From contig JBMFOT010000006.1 in the NCBI GenBank assembly GCA_049969495.1, positions 6,265 to 70,264 on the forward strand: a stretch of 64,000 nucleotides of DNA, in the 5' to 3' direction. The position numbers were made by a program, and so were the translations under genes. The stretch comes from HRBIN16 sp049969495. Lineage in GTDB: Bacteria > Armatimonadota > HRBIN16. The notes beneath the pieces were generated by a model. It had not been told where the DNA came from and made no database searches. It saw only the letters and a program-made list of their open reading frames with translations. Positions 16,436 through 25,672 of the stretch are shown piece after piece (the first letter of the stretch is position 1; the number at the start of each line of letters is the position of its first letter).

Positions 16436-18364
16436 TTAGAACTTCACGCTGAACTGCGCCACTGCCACACCAGCGCGGGCTTTGTCATCGCCCGGGATCA
16501 CACGCCATGGGACGACACCCTTGGCGTTGAAGTCCACCACCTGGTAGAGCAGTTTGAGCAGTGCGTTGTCGCCCACCTTGTAGTCTACGCCCAGCGTGAC
16601 GTAGTTCTCCGTCGGCTTGGCGCCGGCTGCGGAGGTCTTGAGATTCCACAGAACGCCCTCGTAGGAGACGTTCAGGTTCAGCTTCTCGGTGGCGTTCCAC
16701 AGCACACCGGCTGCGACGTGGGTAATCTCATCGTCCTTGCCGACGAAGCTCGCCGGGCGGTTGCTACCCTTGTAGAAGCCGCCCTTCGCATCGATGGCGA
16801 ACGCACCCAGCTTCCATGCCAGGGCGACATCCGCGCCCTTGATGTCGGTCGGGTTGTGCCAGTAGCCGATGCGTCCCCAGTAACCAGGGGCGGCGAAGTA
16901 CGGACGCACCTCGCGATAGCCTGCGCTCACCGACAGGTTCTCGCCGAAGGTGTAGCCCACACCCACCAGCAACGCCCAGTTGTCCTTGTTGTTGACGTTA
17001 GTCGTCTGACGCAGCAGGTCGCTCTGGGCGTAGTCGGCGGTGATGGTCAGGCGGTCGATCAGGTTCGCCTTCAGGTGACCACCGTATACGTTCAGGCGGT
17101 TTACGTTGCCGAACGGGGCGACCGCGGTGGTACCCAGCTTCGCGGTGATAACTTCACCGCTCAGGCTGACCTTCTCGCCCAGGTTCACGTCTACGGTTGC
17201 ACCCGCACTGCTGTCGAACGCACCGATGCCCGCCACCGTGGCGGTTGCGGGGTGCGCTGCGGCCACGTTCGGGGACGCGCCGATGCCACCGTGAAGTGCC
17301 ATGAAGTTTGTGCCGTTGTTGGTGTTCACGTTGCTGTTGCGAGCAGCGAACAGCCCGATTTGCACCGAGCCGAATCCCACCGATGCCTTCGCACCATCCA
17401 TGCTGTAGTAGCCGTTATCGTAGCGATCGATGCTGGTGTAGACATCCACATCGGGTCGCCACAGGGTCAACGGGTTGATGCGGTTCTCGAAGCGACCGAT
17501 AGTCAGGTTGACCTCGGTGCCGAACACGCTAATCGGCGCGTTGACCGCGGCTTTCCACAGCACGATGTCGGTGTTGGTCGCTGCCGGGCGAAGGCCGAAC
17601 TGCGATGCCGAGCCGAGGTAGGGCAGCCAGTTGCCGACCACTAGGCTCACATCGGCAGAAGCGGTGTCGCTGAGCTTGCTGCTGATGTTCAGCCCCAGCT
17701 CGTGCAACACGCTCAGGTTGCCCAGCAAGCCACCGGGCGCGGTCGGCTGCGCGTTCTGGTCGATGGCGGTGCGGTTGTCGATGCTGTTGGTGCCGCGCAC
17801 CACAAAGGTGACGTCACCGCTGAGACGGAACCGCTTCATCTCCTCCTCGATCGCCTCGACACGCTTGCGCAGGTTGGCAAGGTCTCGCTTGGCGGACTCC
17901 ACGTCCACACCCAGCGAAGCCAGCTCATCCTGGAACTCCGTGGCGAGGCGGTTAATACGCGCGATCGCCTCGTCCAGTCGCTGCAGTCTCTGCGCGGTGT
18001 CCGCCGGTATCGACTGCAGCTTCGCACGCTCCTCCTGGGTGATTCCAGGCTGAGGTGCTGGAGGTTGCGGAGGCTGGCTGGGCTGTCCGCCTCCTCTCGG
18101 AATCTGCGCCCTCACCTCGTCGATCTGCTGTCGAATCGCGGCGAGCGCGTCGCGGATAGCGATGGCAAACTCATACCGCGTCAGCGGTGCCTTCCCCTTG
18201 AAGGTTCCATCCGGGTAACCCTTGATGATGCCATCGCGCATCAGCTCCTCGATAGCATCATAAGCCCAGTGCCCAGGTGGAACATCGGGGGGCACTTGTG
18301 CCCAGGCGTTGCCAGCGAAGGTCATCGCGATGGCGACACCCAAGCCGATTAACAGACGTTTCAT
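16436..18364 (-). CDS. SLH-domain outer-membrane porin, copy 2
   Basis: 642 aa with a very strong ribosome site (AAGGAGGAGG, 5 nt before ATG 18364). Order: signal peptide (1-22, AWA), SLH domain (27-80, VPPGHWAYDAIEELMRDGIIKGYPDG), Pro/Gln-rich linker, coiled coil (about 110-190), then a beta-barrel region whose last residue is Phe (AQFSVKF), the usual outer-membrane barrel ending. It is the paralogue of the preceding entry. The strong promoter, strong ribosome site and efficient terminator suggest this is an abundant envelope protein. It acts as a porin and as an outer-membrane to peptidoglycan anchor, by family analogy. Confidence 0.9.
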   Translation of the reverse strand: MKRLLIGLGVAIAMTFAGNAWAQVPPDVPPGHWAYDAIEELMRDGIIKGYPDGTFKGKAPLTRYEFAIAIRDALAAIRQQIDEVRAQIPRGGGQPSQPPQPPAPQPGITQEERAKLQSIPADTAQRLQRLDEAIARINRLATEFQDELASLGVDVESAKRDLANLRKRVEAIEEEMKRFRLSGDVTFVVRGTNSIDNRTAIDQNAQPTAPGGLLGNLSVLHELGLNISSKLSDTASADVSLVVGNWLPYLGSASQFGLRPAATNTDIVLWKAAVNAPISVFGTEVNLTIGRFENRINPLTLWRPDVDVYTSIDRYDNGYYSMDGAKASVGFGSVQIGLFAARNSNVNTNNGTNFMALHGGIGASPNVAAAHPATATVAGIGAFDSSAGATVDVNLGEKVSLSGEVITAKLGTTAVAPFGNVNRLNVYGGHLKANLIDRLTITADYAQSDLLRQTTNVNNKDNWALLVGVGYTFGENLSVSAGYREVRPYFAAPGYWGRIGYWHNPTDIKGADVALAWKLGAFAIDAKGGFYKGSNRPASFVGKDDEITHVAAGVLWNATEKLNLNVSYEGVLWNLKTSAAGAKPTENYVTLGVDYKVGDNALLKLLYQVVDFNAKGVVPWRVIPGDDKARAGVAVAQFSVKF

Positions 18365-18779
18365 CGTACCCTCCTCCTTGTTCCTTGATGGAAGTGTACT
18401 GTACCGCTCGGAGCACCACTTCCCGGAACAGAGAGGACACTTTGGGGCACAGGGAGTTCGCTACGCGGAGCCTCCAGGGTTACCTCTCGCGCTACGTCTC
18501 CCCGCCGCCTTCCAGTGCTCCTCTGTTCTTGTCAGAAAGTGCCCCGATATGCATTCACCGCTTTCGCGGTGGGAATGCCATACCGAGTTCATTAACTACT
18601 ATACCACGACCTTGCGCAAACGTCAAGCAGTTTGCCAGTGATTTTGCTGAAAAAGTTGTTTCTCTGCACTTTTCCGTCGTGTTGTTCCATTGCTATCGAC
18701 AAGGTGAGCGGGAAATCGGTTATCATCATGTTGGCGGCTTTTTTCGCCGAATATCTTAAAACGGAGGAGAGTTCTCACG
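18365..18779. other. 415-bp gene-free region: long leader of porin copy 2
   Basis: No gene is supported here. The left 226 bp would be the 5' leader of porin copy 2, transcribed leftward from the promoter at 18598-18626. It contains a small CACCG-CTTTCG-CGGTG hairpin. The right part holds the upstream region of ftcD, with a GGAGGAG ribosome site at about 18763-18769. Confidence 0.6.
18598..18626 (-). promoter_or_regulatory. Strong sigma-70-type promoter for SLH porin copy 2
   Basis: Reverse-strand TTGACG (18626-18621) and TATAGT (18603-18598) with the ideal 17-bp spacer. Initiation near 18591 leaves an untranslated leader of about 226 nt, unusually long compared with other promoters in the window. 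Confidence 0.75.
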
Positions 18780-19700
18780 TTGATGCGTCAGGTGATAGAG
18801 TGCGTGCCGAACTTCAGCGAAGGACGCCGTCGCGATACGGTGGATGCACTGGCAGCAGCCGTACGCGAAGTGTCCGGCGTTCGACTGGTGAACGTATCGG
18901 CAGACCCCGACCACCACCGTGCCGTGTTGACCTTTCTGGGCGAACCAGACGCGGTGGCGGAAGCCGCCTTCCGCAGTGCCCGGGTGGCGGTGGAGCGTAT
19001 AGACCTGCGATCCCATCAGGGGGTGCATCCGCGCATCGGCGCGGTGGACGTGATGCCCTTCATCCCGCTCCGAAACGTGGAGATGTCGGCATGTGCGCAA
19101 GTTGCACGCGAAGTGGGGTATCGTATCGCGCATGAGCTGGATGTGCCGGTGTACTTCTATGAACATGCCGCGCTGCCCGGCAGACCGGCAGACCTGCCGA
19201 CCATCCGCCGAGGAGGTTTTGAGCGATGGGCAGGACGCCCGCTGAGCGGCGACCGCGCACCAGACGCGGGTCCGGCTTTTCTTCACCCAACGGCAGGAGC
19301 GGCGATCGTGGGGGCGCGCGGACCTCTCATTGCTTTCAACGTCAATTTAAGCACCGACCGTTTGGAAGTAGCCCAGCACATTGCCCACACGATTCGACGG
19401 GAACGGGAACGCATCCCTCAGCTGGCGGGCGTGCGCGCGCTGGGGTTATTGCTTGCCTCGCGGGGCATTGTGCAAGTGTCGCTGAACCTCACGCAGCCGG
19501 ATCGCAGCCCGCTCTGGTGGGTGCTGGAGTACGTGCGAGAGCGTGCGGCGGAGCAGGGCGTGCAAATACTGGAAACGGAGCTGATAGGCGTCGCGCCTGC
19601 ATCTGTAATCGCCGGGGTAGCGGCACGCTATTTGCAAAATCCGGCACTGGGTGAAGAGCACATTCTGGACCTGTGGCTGGACCCGGAATGGAGACCCTGA
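18780..19700 (+). CDS. ftcD: Glutamate formimidoyltransferase
   Basis: About 306 aa. The family start MRQVIECVPNFSEGRR and blocks DPDHHRAVLTFLG, DLRSHQGVHPRIGAVDVMPFIP and GPLIAFNVNL identify the formiminotransferase domain, which moves the formimino group of N-formimino-glutamate to tetrahydrofolate in histidine breakdown and one-carbon metabolism. The fused cyclodeaminase domain of the animal enzyme is absent. Start is TTG 18780 or ATG 18783; the TTG has the better spacing from the AGGAG site. Its 3' end overlaps the following cyclase gene. With gcvTH-PA it adds a second folate-linked one-carbon source in the window. Confidence 0.93.
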   Translation: MMRQVIECVPNFSEGRRRDTVDALAAAVREVSGVRLVNVSADPDHHRAVLTFLGEPDAVAEAAFRSARVAVERIDLRSHQGVHPRIGAVDVMPFIPLRNVEMSACAQVAREVGYRIAHELDVPVYFYEHAALPGRPADLPTIRRGGFERWAGRPLSGDRAPDAGPAFLHPTAGAAIVGARGPLIAFNVNLSTDRLEVAQHIAHTIRRERERIPQLAGVRALGLLLASRGIVQVSLNLTQPDRSPLWWVLEYVRERAAEQGVQILETELIGVAPASVIAGVAARYLQNPALGEEHILDLWLDPEWRP

Positions 19701-21688
19701 GTATATCGCAAATGGCTTTTCGTCTGGTACTTGCGCTGGCAGTGGTGGCGTGGAGCTGGTACGCCTCGCCACTGCAGCAGCTCGTCACCGGCATCGCAGG
19801 TGGACTGCTATTGCTCACCGCGGCGAAGCCGAAAGGGCGACCGGCGGCTTGTCTGGATGTGCTGGCGGTATCCGTCTTGCAGGCGTATTCCCCGGCGTGG
19901 CTACCACTCAGCGCATGGGTGATTTCCATCCACCGGCGATATGCACGGTCGGTAGCGATCCTGCTCACTCCGGCTCCCTTTCTCTATGCCTGGCGGGCAG
20001 ATGGCGGTTTTTTGTGGTGGGCTGTACTGTCCGGAGGAGTATGGCTGTACCTTGGCTTCGCGCTGGCGGAACAACCGGCGGGTAACGAAGAAGGAGCTTT
20101 GCTGTTGCCCCTGCCGGACGACCTGCGCGAGCAATGGGAGCAGGAGCGTGAAGCGCACCGTCAGCTGAGATATCAGTATCAGGAGCTGGTAGGCGCACAC
20201 CGCGAGCTGATAGCGCAACAACAGGCGGAACACACCCGTATTCACATTTTGCGGGCAGCCCTTCTGGCAGGTGACGTGGGCGAGGTGGCACAACGCATCT
20301 GCTTTATGCTGTGCGAACACACTGGCGTAGGCGAGGCGGCAATATGGATGTTTGAGCGATACCGTTCCGCTCTGCGGCTGCTACACCCCCGCCATACCAA
20401 CTTGCCAGTCCATATCCCTCTATCCCTATCTTCCCGCTCGCAGGAAAGCGACCTGTCTTTCCGTGCAGCTCTGAACCAGTTCAAGTCTGCTTTACAGCCT
20501 TCACAGGGCAACAGGGTGGAGGCGTTCCTGCTTTGCGATGAACAGGGAATCGTCGGAGGGGTAGCGCTGTTTGGCTGGGGGCACCCAGAGGAAGAGGCAG
20601 GCATTCGCGAGCGGTTTCAGCAGATGCAGGGCGTGGTTGCTCTGGCTCTGCGCCACGCGATGCAGTGGAACACGCTATGGCAGGAAAACCGTACATGGCG
20701 CGCGCTGTATGAGATAGGCCGACTGTTCCTCACGTCTTCTTCAGTAGAAGATTCTGCCAGAAAGTTTATCTCAGCTGTATCGGAACTGCTGTCTGCTCCC
20801 TTTGTCACCCTGTATCTTCGTCAGCAGGATACCGACGCCTTTCAGATTGTCGCCTCTGTCGGTGAACCCATCCGATTGATGGAGCAAGAGGGGAAAGCAG
20901 AAGGAGGCATCGCCGCCTGGATAGCGCAGCAGGCTCGCCCTCTCTACGTTCCTCGCACCTCTACAGAGCCCAAACTGATTGGTCACACTTCCAAACGGAT
21001 ATTTGCCAGCCTGATCGGAGCGCCTCTGTCGGTGCGGGGACGCGTGGAAGGTGTGCTGCTCGTGGCGCATCCTACAACCGGCTATTTCGATGAGCACCAC
21101 GTAGAACAAGTGGTGTCAGCTGTCAATCAGTTTGCGCAGGTGATAGAGGTCTCACGCCTGACCCGTTCGGTTGGACTGCTGGCGCTCACGGACGGCTTGA
21201 CGGGCGTGTTCAACCGCCGCTACATGGAGGTGCGGCTGGATGAGGAGATCCATCGCAGTCAGCGATACGGTAAGCGGTTCAGCCTGATTCTGGTGGACGT
21301 GGACCACTTCAAACAGGTGAACGATACCTGGGGGCATGCCACAGGCGACATGGTGCTACAGGAGGTAAGCCGCAGGCTGGTGGAGAACCTGCGGGAGACG
21401 GAGATGGTTTTCCGCTACGGGGGCGAGGAGTTTCTGGTGATTCTACCGGAGACCGCGCTCCAGCAGGCGACGGTCGTTGCACAACGGTTATGCGACGCGG
21501 TGCGAAAACACCCCTTCCACACGCTGGGCGGGGCGACCGTTTTCCGTGTAACGCTCAGCGCAGGTGTTGCCGAGTACCCGACGCACGGTTCCGATAAGGT
21601 GACCCTGCTTGCTGCCGCCGATCAGGCGCTCTATCTGGCGAAACGGCGCGGACGGAACCGGGTAGAGCAATTACCCGATGCTGCTTGA
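19688..21688 (+). CDS. Membrane GAF-GAF-GGDEF diguanylate cyclase
   Basis: About 666 aa from ATG 19688 (a GTG at 19673 is also possible), overlapping ftcD by 13 bp. Residues 1-125 form about four membrane helices without an evident periplasmic domain. A coiled coil follows (about 140-185, rich in Q/R/E), then two GAF-like domains (about 190-320 and 335-485). The C-terminal cyclase (about 500-660) has the full RYGGEEF active-site loop and LTDGLTGVFNRRY start, so it should make cyclic di-GMP. No RxxD inhibitory site was recognised. It probably couples an internal or membrane signal to surface attachment or matrix control. Confidence 0.9.
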   Translation: METLSISQMAFRLVLALAVVAWSWYASPLQQLVTGIAGGLLLLTAAKPKGRPAACLDVLAVSVLQAYSPAWLPLSAWVISIHRRYARSVAILLTPAPFLYAWRADGGFLWWAVLSGGVWLYLGFALAEQPAGNEEGALLLPLPDDLREQWEQEREAHRQLRYQYQELVGAHRELIAQQQAEHTRIHILRAALLAGDVGEVAQRICFMLCEHTGVGEAAIWMFERYRSALRLLHPRHTNLPVHIPLSLSSRSQESDLSFRAALNQFKSALQPSQGNRVEAFLLCDEQGIVGGVALFGWGHPEEEAGIRERFQQMQGVVALALRHAMQWNTLWQENRTWRALYEIGRLFLTSSSVEDSARKFISAVSELLSAPFVTLYLRQQDTDAFQIVASVGEPIRLMEQEGKAEGGIAAWIAQQARPLYVPRTSTEPKLIGHTSKRIFASLIGAPLSVRGRVEGVLLVAHPTTGYFDEHHVEQVVSAVNQFAQVIEVSRLTRSVGLLALTDGLTGVFNRRYMEVRLDEEIHRSQRYGKRFSLILVDVDHFKQVNDTWGHATGDMVLQEVSRRLVENLRETEMVFRYGGEEFLVILPETALQQATVVAQRLCDAVRKHPFHTLGGATVFRVTLSAGVAEYPTHGSDKVTLLAAADQALYLAKRRGRNRVEQLPDAA

Positions 21689-21691
21689 TAG

Positions 21692-22279
21692 CTACTGTAC
21701 GGAGACCTCTTCCAGCGCGACCAGTTTCGCACCTTTGCTCTGCATCTCCGCTAACGCCTTCTCGCTGTCGCCCGGCTGTACGTCCACCCCGCGAACTGCA
21801 TCTCGAAGTACCAGCACCTCGAATCCGCGCTCCAGTGCGCCCAGCACCGATGCGCGCACGCAGTAGTCCGTAGCCAACCCGCCGACCACCAGCCGCCTGA
21901 CCCCTTTCGTCTTGAGCAGGTCTTCCAGCGGCATGCCCTCTTCCGTGCGGGCATCGAACGCGGAGTAGGCGTCCTCGTTCTCGCCCATCCCTTTGGACAC
22001 GATGATGGCATCATCGGGCAGACGCAGGTCGGGATGGAACGCCGCGCCCGCGGTATTCTGCACGCAATGCACGGGCCACTGCCCCCCATACGCAGCGAAG
22101 TGCGTGCTCTTTTCGGGATGCCAGTCGCGCGAGGCGATGATAGGTGCGCCCAACTGCCGGAACCGCTCGATGGCGCGGTTCAGCACGGGTACCACTTTAT
22201 CTCCCTCCGGCACGGGCAATGCGCCGCCCGGGCAAAAATCATTTTGCACGTCCACTATCAGCAACGCGGTGTCCGCCAT
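21692..22279 (-). CDS. pncA: Nicotinamidase / isochorismatase-family hydrolase
   Basis: 195 aa from ATG 22279 (GGGAGGTGAG upstream). The cysteine-hydrolase triad is present: Asp in LLIVDVQNDFCPGGALPV, Lys in IVSKGM and nucleophile Cys in LATDYCVRASVLGA. Metal ligands of nicotinamidase are visible as the D-W-H-P motif and following His. The SRDWHP and Q-W-P-x-H-C-V-Q signature favours true nicotinamidase, which deamidates nicotinamide for NAD salvage. It converges with the cyclase gene with 3 bp between stops. Confidence 0.88.
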   Translation of the reverse strand: MADTALLIVDVQNDFCPGGALPVPEGDKVVPVLNRAIERFRQLGAPIIASRDWHPEKSTHFAAYGGQWPVHCVQNTAGAAFHPDLRLPDDAIIVSKGMGENEDAYSAFDARTEEGMPLEDLLKTKGVRRLVVGGLATDYCVRASVLGALERGFEVLVLRDAVRGVDVQPGDSEKALAEMQSKGAKLVALEEVSVQ

Positions 22280-22409
22280 GTTCTCACCTCCCGTACAATC
22301 TATTGTGTCACACTCCCCGCGTGATATGCAACCTCGGCAGGTTGACATCTACACAGCAAAACTGCTATGCTTACAACGACCACAGGGCACATGCAAGGAG
22401 GCTCGAGAT

Positions 22410-24149
22410 TTGGAAAACGCAAGACCGCTCGGTTACTTTGCCTTTGTGTTGCACTCGCATATCCCATACGTGCTGGCACACGGGCGCAGTCCGCACGGTA
22501 TGGACTGGCTATCAGAAAGCGCTGCCGAGACATACATACCGCTGCTGAATACCTGTTACCGGCTGATCAAAGAAGGCATCTCACCGCAGTTTACCATCGG
22601 TATTACACCGGTGCTGGCGGAGCAGCTGGTACAGCCGGCGTTCGCCGCCGAGTTCGAGGCGTGGCTGCAGGACAAAATCGCCGCTGCCGAGGTGAATCGA
22701 AAAGAGTTCCTGAGCGAGAAAAACCTGGGCATGGCTGCACTAGCAGAATACTGGTACCGGTTTTTCAGTAAAACTTTAACCGATTTTCGGGAACGCTATC
22801 AGTCGGACATCATCGGCGCATTCCGTGACCTGCAAGACGCCGGGCACGTGGAAATCCTGACCAGTGCGGCAACGCACGGCTACCTGCCTCTGCTGGGAAC
22901 CGATGAGGCGGTGCAGGCGCAAATTAAACAGGGTGTGCAGACCTACAAACGATTGTTCGGCAGGATGCCGCGAGGCTTCTGGCTGCCCGAATGCGCGTAT
23001 CGCCCGCGCTACCGCTGGAACTATCCGGTAGATTTCGAGAGCAAACCCTCGCAACCCTGGCTACGCAAAGGCGTTGAGGAGATTCTGGCTGAAAACGGCA
23101 TCGAGTACTTTTTCATCGATTCGCATTTGCTCAAGGGCGGGGAGGCGATAGGCGTCTACGCCGAGCGGTTCAAGCCTCTGCGCGAGCTGTGGGTACAGTT
23201 CAGCACACAGTACCGCCCGGAGGAGGCAGAGAAATCACCGTACTACGTCTACCTGGTGAATTCGTCGGGCGAGCCCAAGCCACCCATCGCTGTTTTCACG
23301 CGCGACCCGCGCACCGGCGTGCAGGTGTGGAGTGCCGACTCCGGTTACCCGGGCGACGAGTACTATCTGGAGTTCCACAAAAAGCAGCCACCGGGTGGCC
23401 TGCGTTACTGGCGCATCTCCCGCCCAAAAGATGACCTGGGCAAAAAGCAGCCGTACGAGCTGGCGAGGGCGTTCGAGCGCATTCAGGAACACGCCAAGCA
23501 CTTCGTCGACCTTGCGCACGAGGTGCTCAGCGAGCACGTGCAATCCACCGGTCAAAGCGGTATCATTACCGCCATGTACGACACCGAGCTGTACGGGCAC
23601 TGGTGGTTTGAGGGCCCTGAATGGCTGTACTGGGTGCGTCGGGGGATGGAGACACACCCCGAAATCCACCCCGTCACCTGTAGCAAATACCTGCATCTGT
23701 ACCCGCCGCAGACGGTGGTACATCTGCCGGAAGGCTCGTGGGGTGAAGGCGGCTACCACTGGGTGTGGCTGAACGAGTGGACAGAATGGACATGGAAGCG
23801 TATTTACCCTGCCGAGCGCGAGATGGTGCGCCTGGCGCGGCAGTACGGCGATAACCCGAAGGTGCAGACCATCCTGAAGCAAATCGCCCGCGAGTTGTTG
23901 CTTCTGCAATCATCTGACTGGCAGTTTCTCATCAGCACGTGGTCGGCGCGAGATTATGCCGAGCTGCGAGTGCAATGGCATGCCGACCGTTTCCAGATGC
24001 TGGTGAACTTGCTGGAGCGGGTCGCGCGAGGTGAGGAACCATCTGCTGAAGAGTGGGGCGCGCTGGGCGAGGCGGAGGAGCGCGATAACATCTTCCCCGA
24101 CGTCGAGCCGAAGTGGTGGGCGCAGATAGAGTTCCCGCCAAACGAGTAG
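22410..24149 (+). CDS. Glycoside hydrolase family 57 / 1,4-alpha-glucan branching-type protein (DUF1957)
   Basis: 579 aa starting at TTG 22410, chosen because AAGGAGG sits 8 nt upstream and homology begins at GYFAFVLHSHIPYVLAHG; the long upstream frame is the antisense shadow of pncA. The GH57 fold is clear: His-containing LHSHIPY, catalytic nucleophile Glu194 in GFWLPECAYRP, and acid Asp392 in MYDTELYGHWWFEGP. A DUF1957-type C-terminal helical domain follows. Such enzymes make or edit alpha-1,6 branches in glycogen-like glucans; amylase activity is the alternative. It lies directly before selA and is likely transcribed with it. Confidence 0.9.
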   Translation: MENARPLGYFAFVLHSHIPYVLAHGRSPHGMDWLSESAAETYIPLLNTCYRLIKEGISPQFTIGITPVLAEQLVQPAFAAEFEAWLQDKIAAAEVNRKEFLSEKNLGMAALAEYWYRFFSKTLTDFRERYQSDIIGAFRDLQDAGHVEILTSAATHGYLPLLGTDEAVQAQIKQGVQTYKRLFGRMPRGFWLPECAYRPRYRWNYPVDFESKPSQPWLRKGVEEILAENGIEYFFIDSHLLKGGEAIGVYAERFKPLRELWVQFSTQYRPEEAEKSPYYVYLVNSSGEPKPPIAVFTRDPRTGVQVWSADSGYPGDEYYLEFHKKQPPGGLRYWRISRPKDDLGKKQPYELARAFERIQEHAKHFVDLAHEVLSEHVQSTGQSGIITAMYDTELYGHWWFEGPEWLYWVRRGMETHPEIHPVTCSKYLHLYPPQTVVHLPEGSWGEGGYHWVWLNEWTEWTWKRIYPAEREMVRLARQYGDNPKVQTILKQIARELLLLQSSDWQFLISTWSARDYAELRVQWHADRFQMLVNLLERVARGEEPSAEEWGALGEAEERDNIFPDVEPKWWAQIEFPPNE

Positions 24150-24185
24150 AACAAGACGTGGGACATCCGTACGCTATTTTCCGAA

Positions 24186-24202
24186 GGACACGGATAGGCA
24201 CG
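24186..24202 (+). repeat. 17-bp repeat unit, second copy near 26263
   Basis: GGACACGGATAGGCACG recurs exactly at 26263-26279. Both copies lie between genes, and this one is within the short gap before selA. It resembles one arm of the imperfect inverted repeat at 26265-26322. Confidence 0.5.
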
Positions 24203-24229
24203 AAGGATTCGCTTATCGTTTACACTCCA

Positions 24230-25672
24230 ATGGGAACGCAGTATACAGAAGATAAGCAACCTGGTTTGCGTCGGCTTCCTGCAGTGTCGCGTGTGCTGCA
24301 GGATAAGCAGGTGCAAGAAGCGATAGCCGAACACGGGCGCGAACTGGTTGTGGATTGCGTGCGTGAAACCCTCGATCGGCTTCGTGAACGCCTTAAAAGA
24401 GGTGAAACGGTACCGACCGACCTGTCGTCGGTGGTGCAGGAAGCGCTGCAGGCGGTGGAACGATGGCGCACTTCTACCCTTCGCCGCGTCATCAACGCGA
24501 CGGGCGTCGTCTTGCATACCGGCTTGGGGCGCGCTGTGCTGGCGGAGGCTGCTCGTCGGGCGGTGGCGGAGGTAGCACAGGGGCACTCGATGCTGGAGAT
24601 CGACCGCGATACCGGCGAGCGCGGCGACCGCATCGAGCATGTGCGTGAGCTACTGTGTCGCCTGACCGGCGCGGAGGATGCTACCGTGGTAAACAACAAC
24701 GCGGGGGCGGTGCTATTGGCAGTGACGGTGCTGGCGCAGAGCAAAGAGGTTATTATCTCGCGGGGGCAACTGGTGGAAATCGGAGGGGCGTTTCGCATGC
24801 CCGACATCATCGCGCAGAGCGGGGCAAGACTGGTGGAAGTGGGTACCACCAACCGCACACGTCTGTCGGACTACGAGCGAGCAATAACCCCCGACACCGC
24901 CTTGCTGATTCGCTGTCACCCCAGCAATTTCCGCATCGTGGGCTTTAGCGAAGAGGTACCTGCGGCGGATTTGGCGTCGCTGGCGCACCGATACAATCTG
25001 CCCGTGCTGGACGATGTGGGCAGTGGGTGTCTGGTGGATACCGAGCGGTTCGGGCTGGAGCACGAACCCACCTTGCAGGAGAGCGTACAAGCGGGTTGCG
25101 ACGTGGTTACCTGCAGTGGCGACAAACTGCTGGGCGGACCGCAGGCGGGTATCGTCCTGGGGCGCAAAGAGATAGTACAGCGCATTCGCAGGCATCCGTT
25201 GCATCGTGCCCTTCGAGTGGATAAGCTGACCCTTGCTGCGCTGGAGGCAACCCTGCGTCTCTACCTGAATCCGGAGAAGGCGGTGCAGGAGGTTCCTGTG
25301 CTGCGTGCGCTGGCGACGCCTGCCGATGATATCGAGCGACGGGCGAGGCGGTTGAAACAGAGGCTGCAATCCATCTTGCCCGCAGAGGGGATAACGGTGC
25401 GCCTGCGCGAAGGCGAGTCGGCTGTGGGAGGCGGAAGTCTGCCCGGTCAGCAACTACCCACGACGCTGGTATGCCTGCGATTGTCGGATGGCAATGTGCA
25501 ACGGCTGGCACGCGCCCTGCGCTGGCAGGAACCCGCTGTCTTCACTCGTATCGAACAGGAGGAGGTAGTGATAGACCCCCGTACCTTACTGGAGGGTGAG
25601 ATGGAAACGCTGGTGCAGGCGGTGGCGCGCGCCGTCACGCAGTGCTTGGGAGGTGAGGCAAGCCATGCATGA
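24230..25672 (+). CDS. selA: L-seryl-tRNA(Sec) selenium transferase
   Basis: 480 aa from ATG 24230. SelA is a PLP enzyme that converts seryl-tRNA(Sec) to selenocysteyl-tRNA using selenophosphate. Family marks are LPAVSRVLQ near the start, RRVINATGVVLHTGLGRAVL, VNNNAGAVLL, ISRGQLVEIGGAFRMPDI, DDVGSGCLVDT and the PLP lysine K299 in TCSGDKLLGGPQAG. Its presence implies selenocysteine use, yet selB, selD and a tRNA(Sec) are not in the window, where selB would often follow. The stop overlaps the HD-domain gene by 8 bp. No obvious in-frame UGA-containing selenoprotein was recognised here. Confidence 0.93.
   Translation: MGTQYTEDKQPGLRRLPAVSRVLQDKQVQEAIAEHGRELVVDCVRETLDRLRERLKRGETVPTDLSSVVQEALQAVERWRTSTLRRVINATGVVLHTGLGRAVLAEAARRAVAEVAQGHSMLEIDRDTGERGDRIEHVRELLCRLTGAEDATVVNNNAGAVLLAVTVLAQSKEVIISRGQLVEIGGAFRMPDIIAQSGARLVEVGTTNRTRLSDYERAITPDTALLIRCHPSNFRIVGFSEEVPAADLASLAHRYNLPVLDDVGSGCLVDTERFGLEHEPTLQESVQAGCDVVTCSGDKLLGGPQAGIVLGRKEIVQRIRRHPLHRALRVDKLTLAALEATLRLYLNPEKAVQEVPVLRALATPADDIERRARRLKQRLQSILPAEGITVRLREGESAVGGGSLPGQQLPTTLVCLRLSDGNVQRLARALRWQEPAVFTRIEQEEVVIDPRTLLEGEMETLVQAVARAVTQCLGGEASHA

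Noticed and set aside
16718..17644. 308-codon ORF antisense to SLH porin copy 2
   Set aside because: Codon-bias shadow of a strongly biased gene; no recognisable domain, and the opposite strand has a clear signal peptide, SLH domain and barrel.
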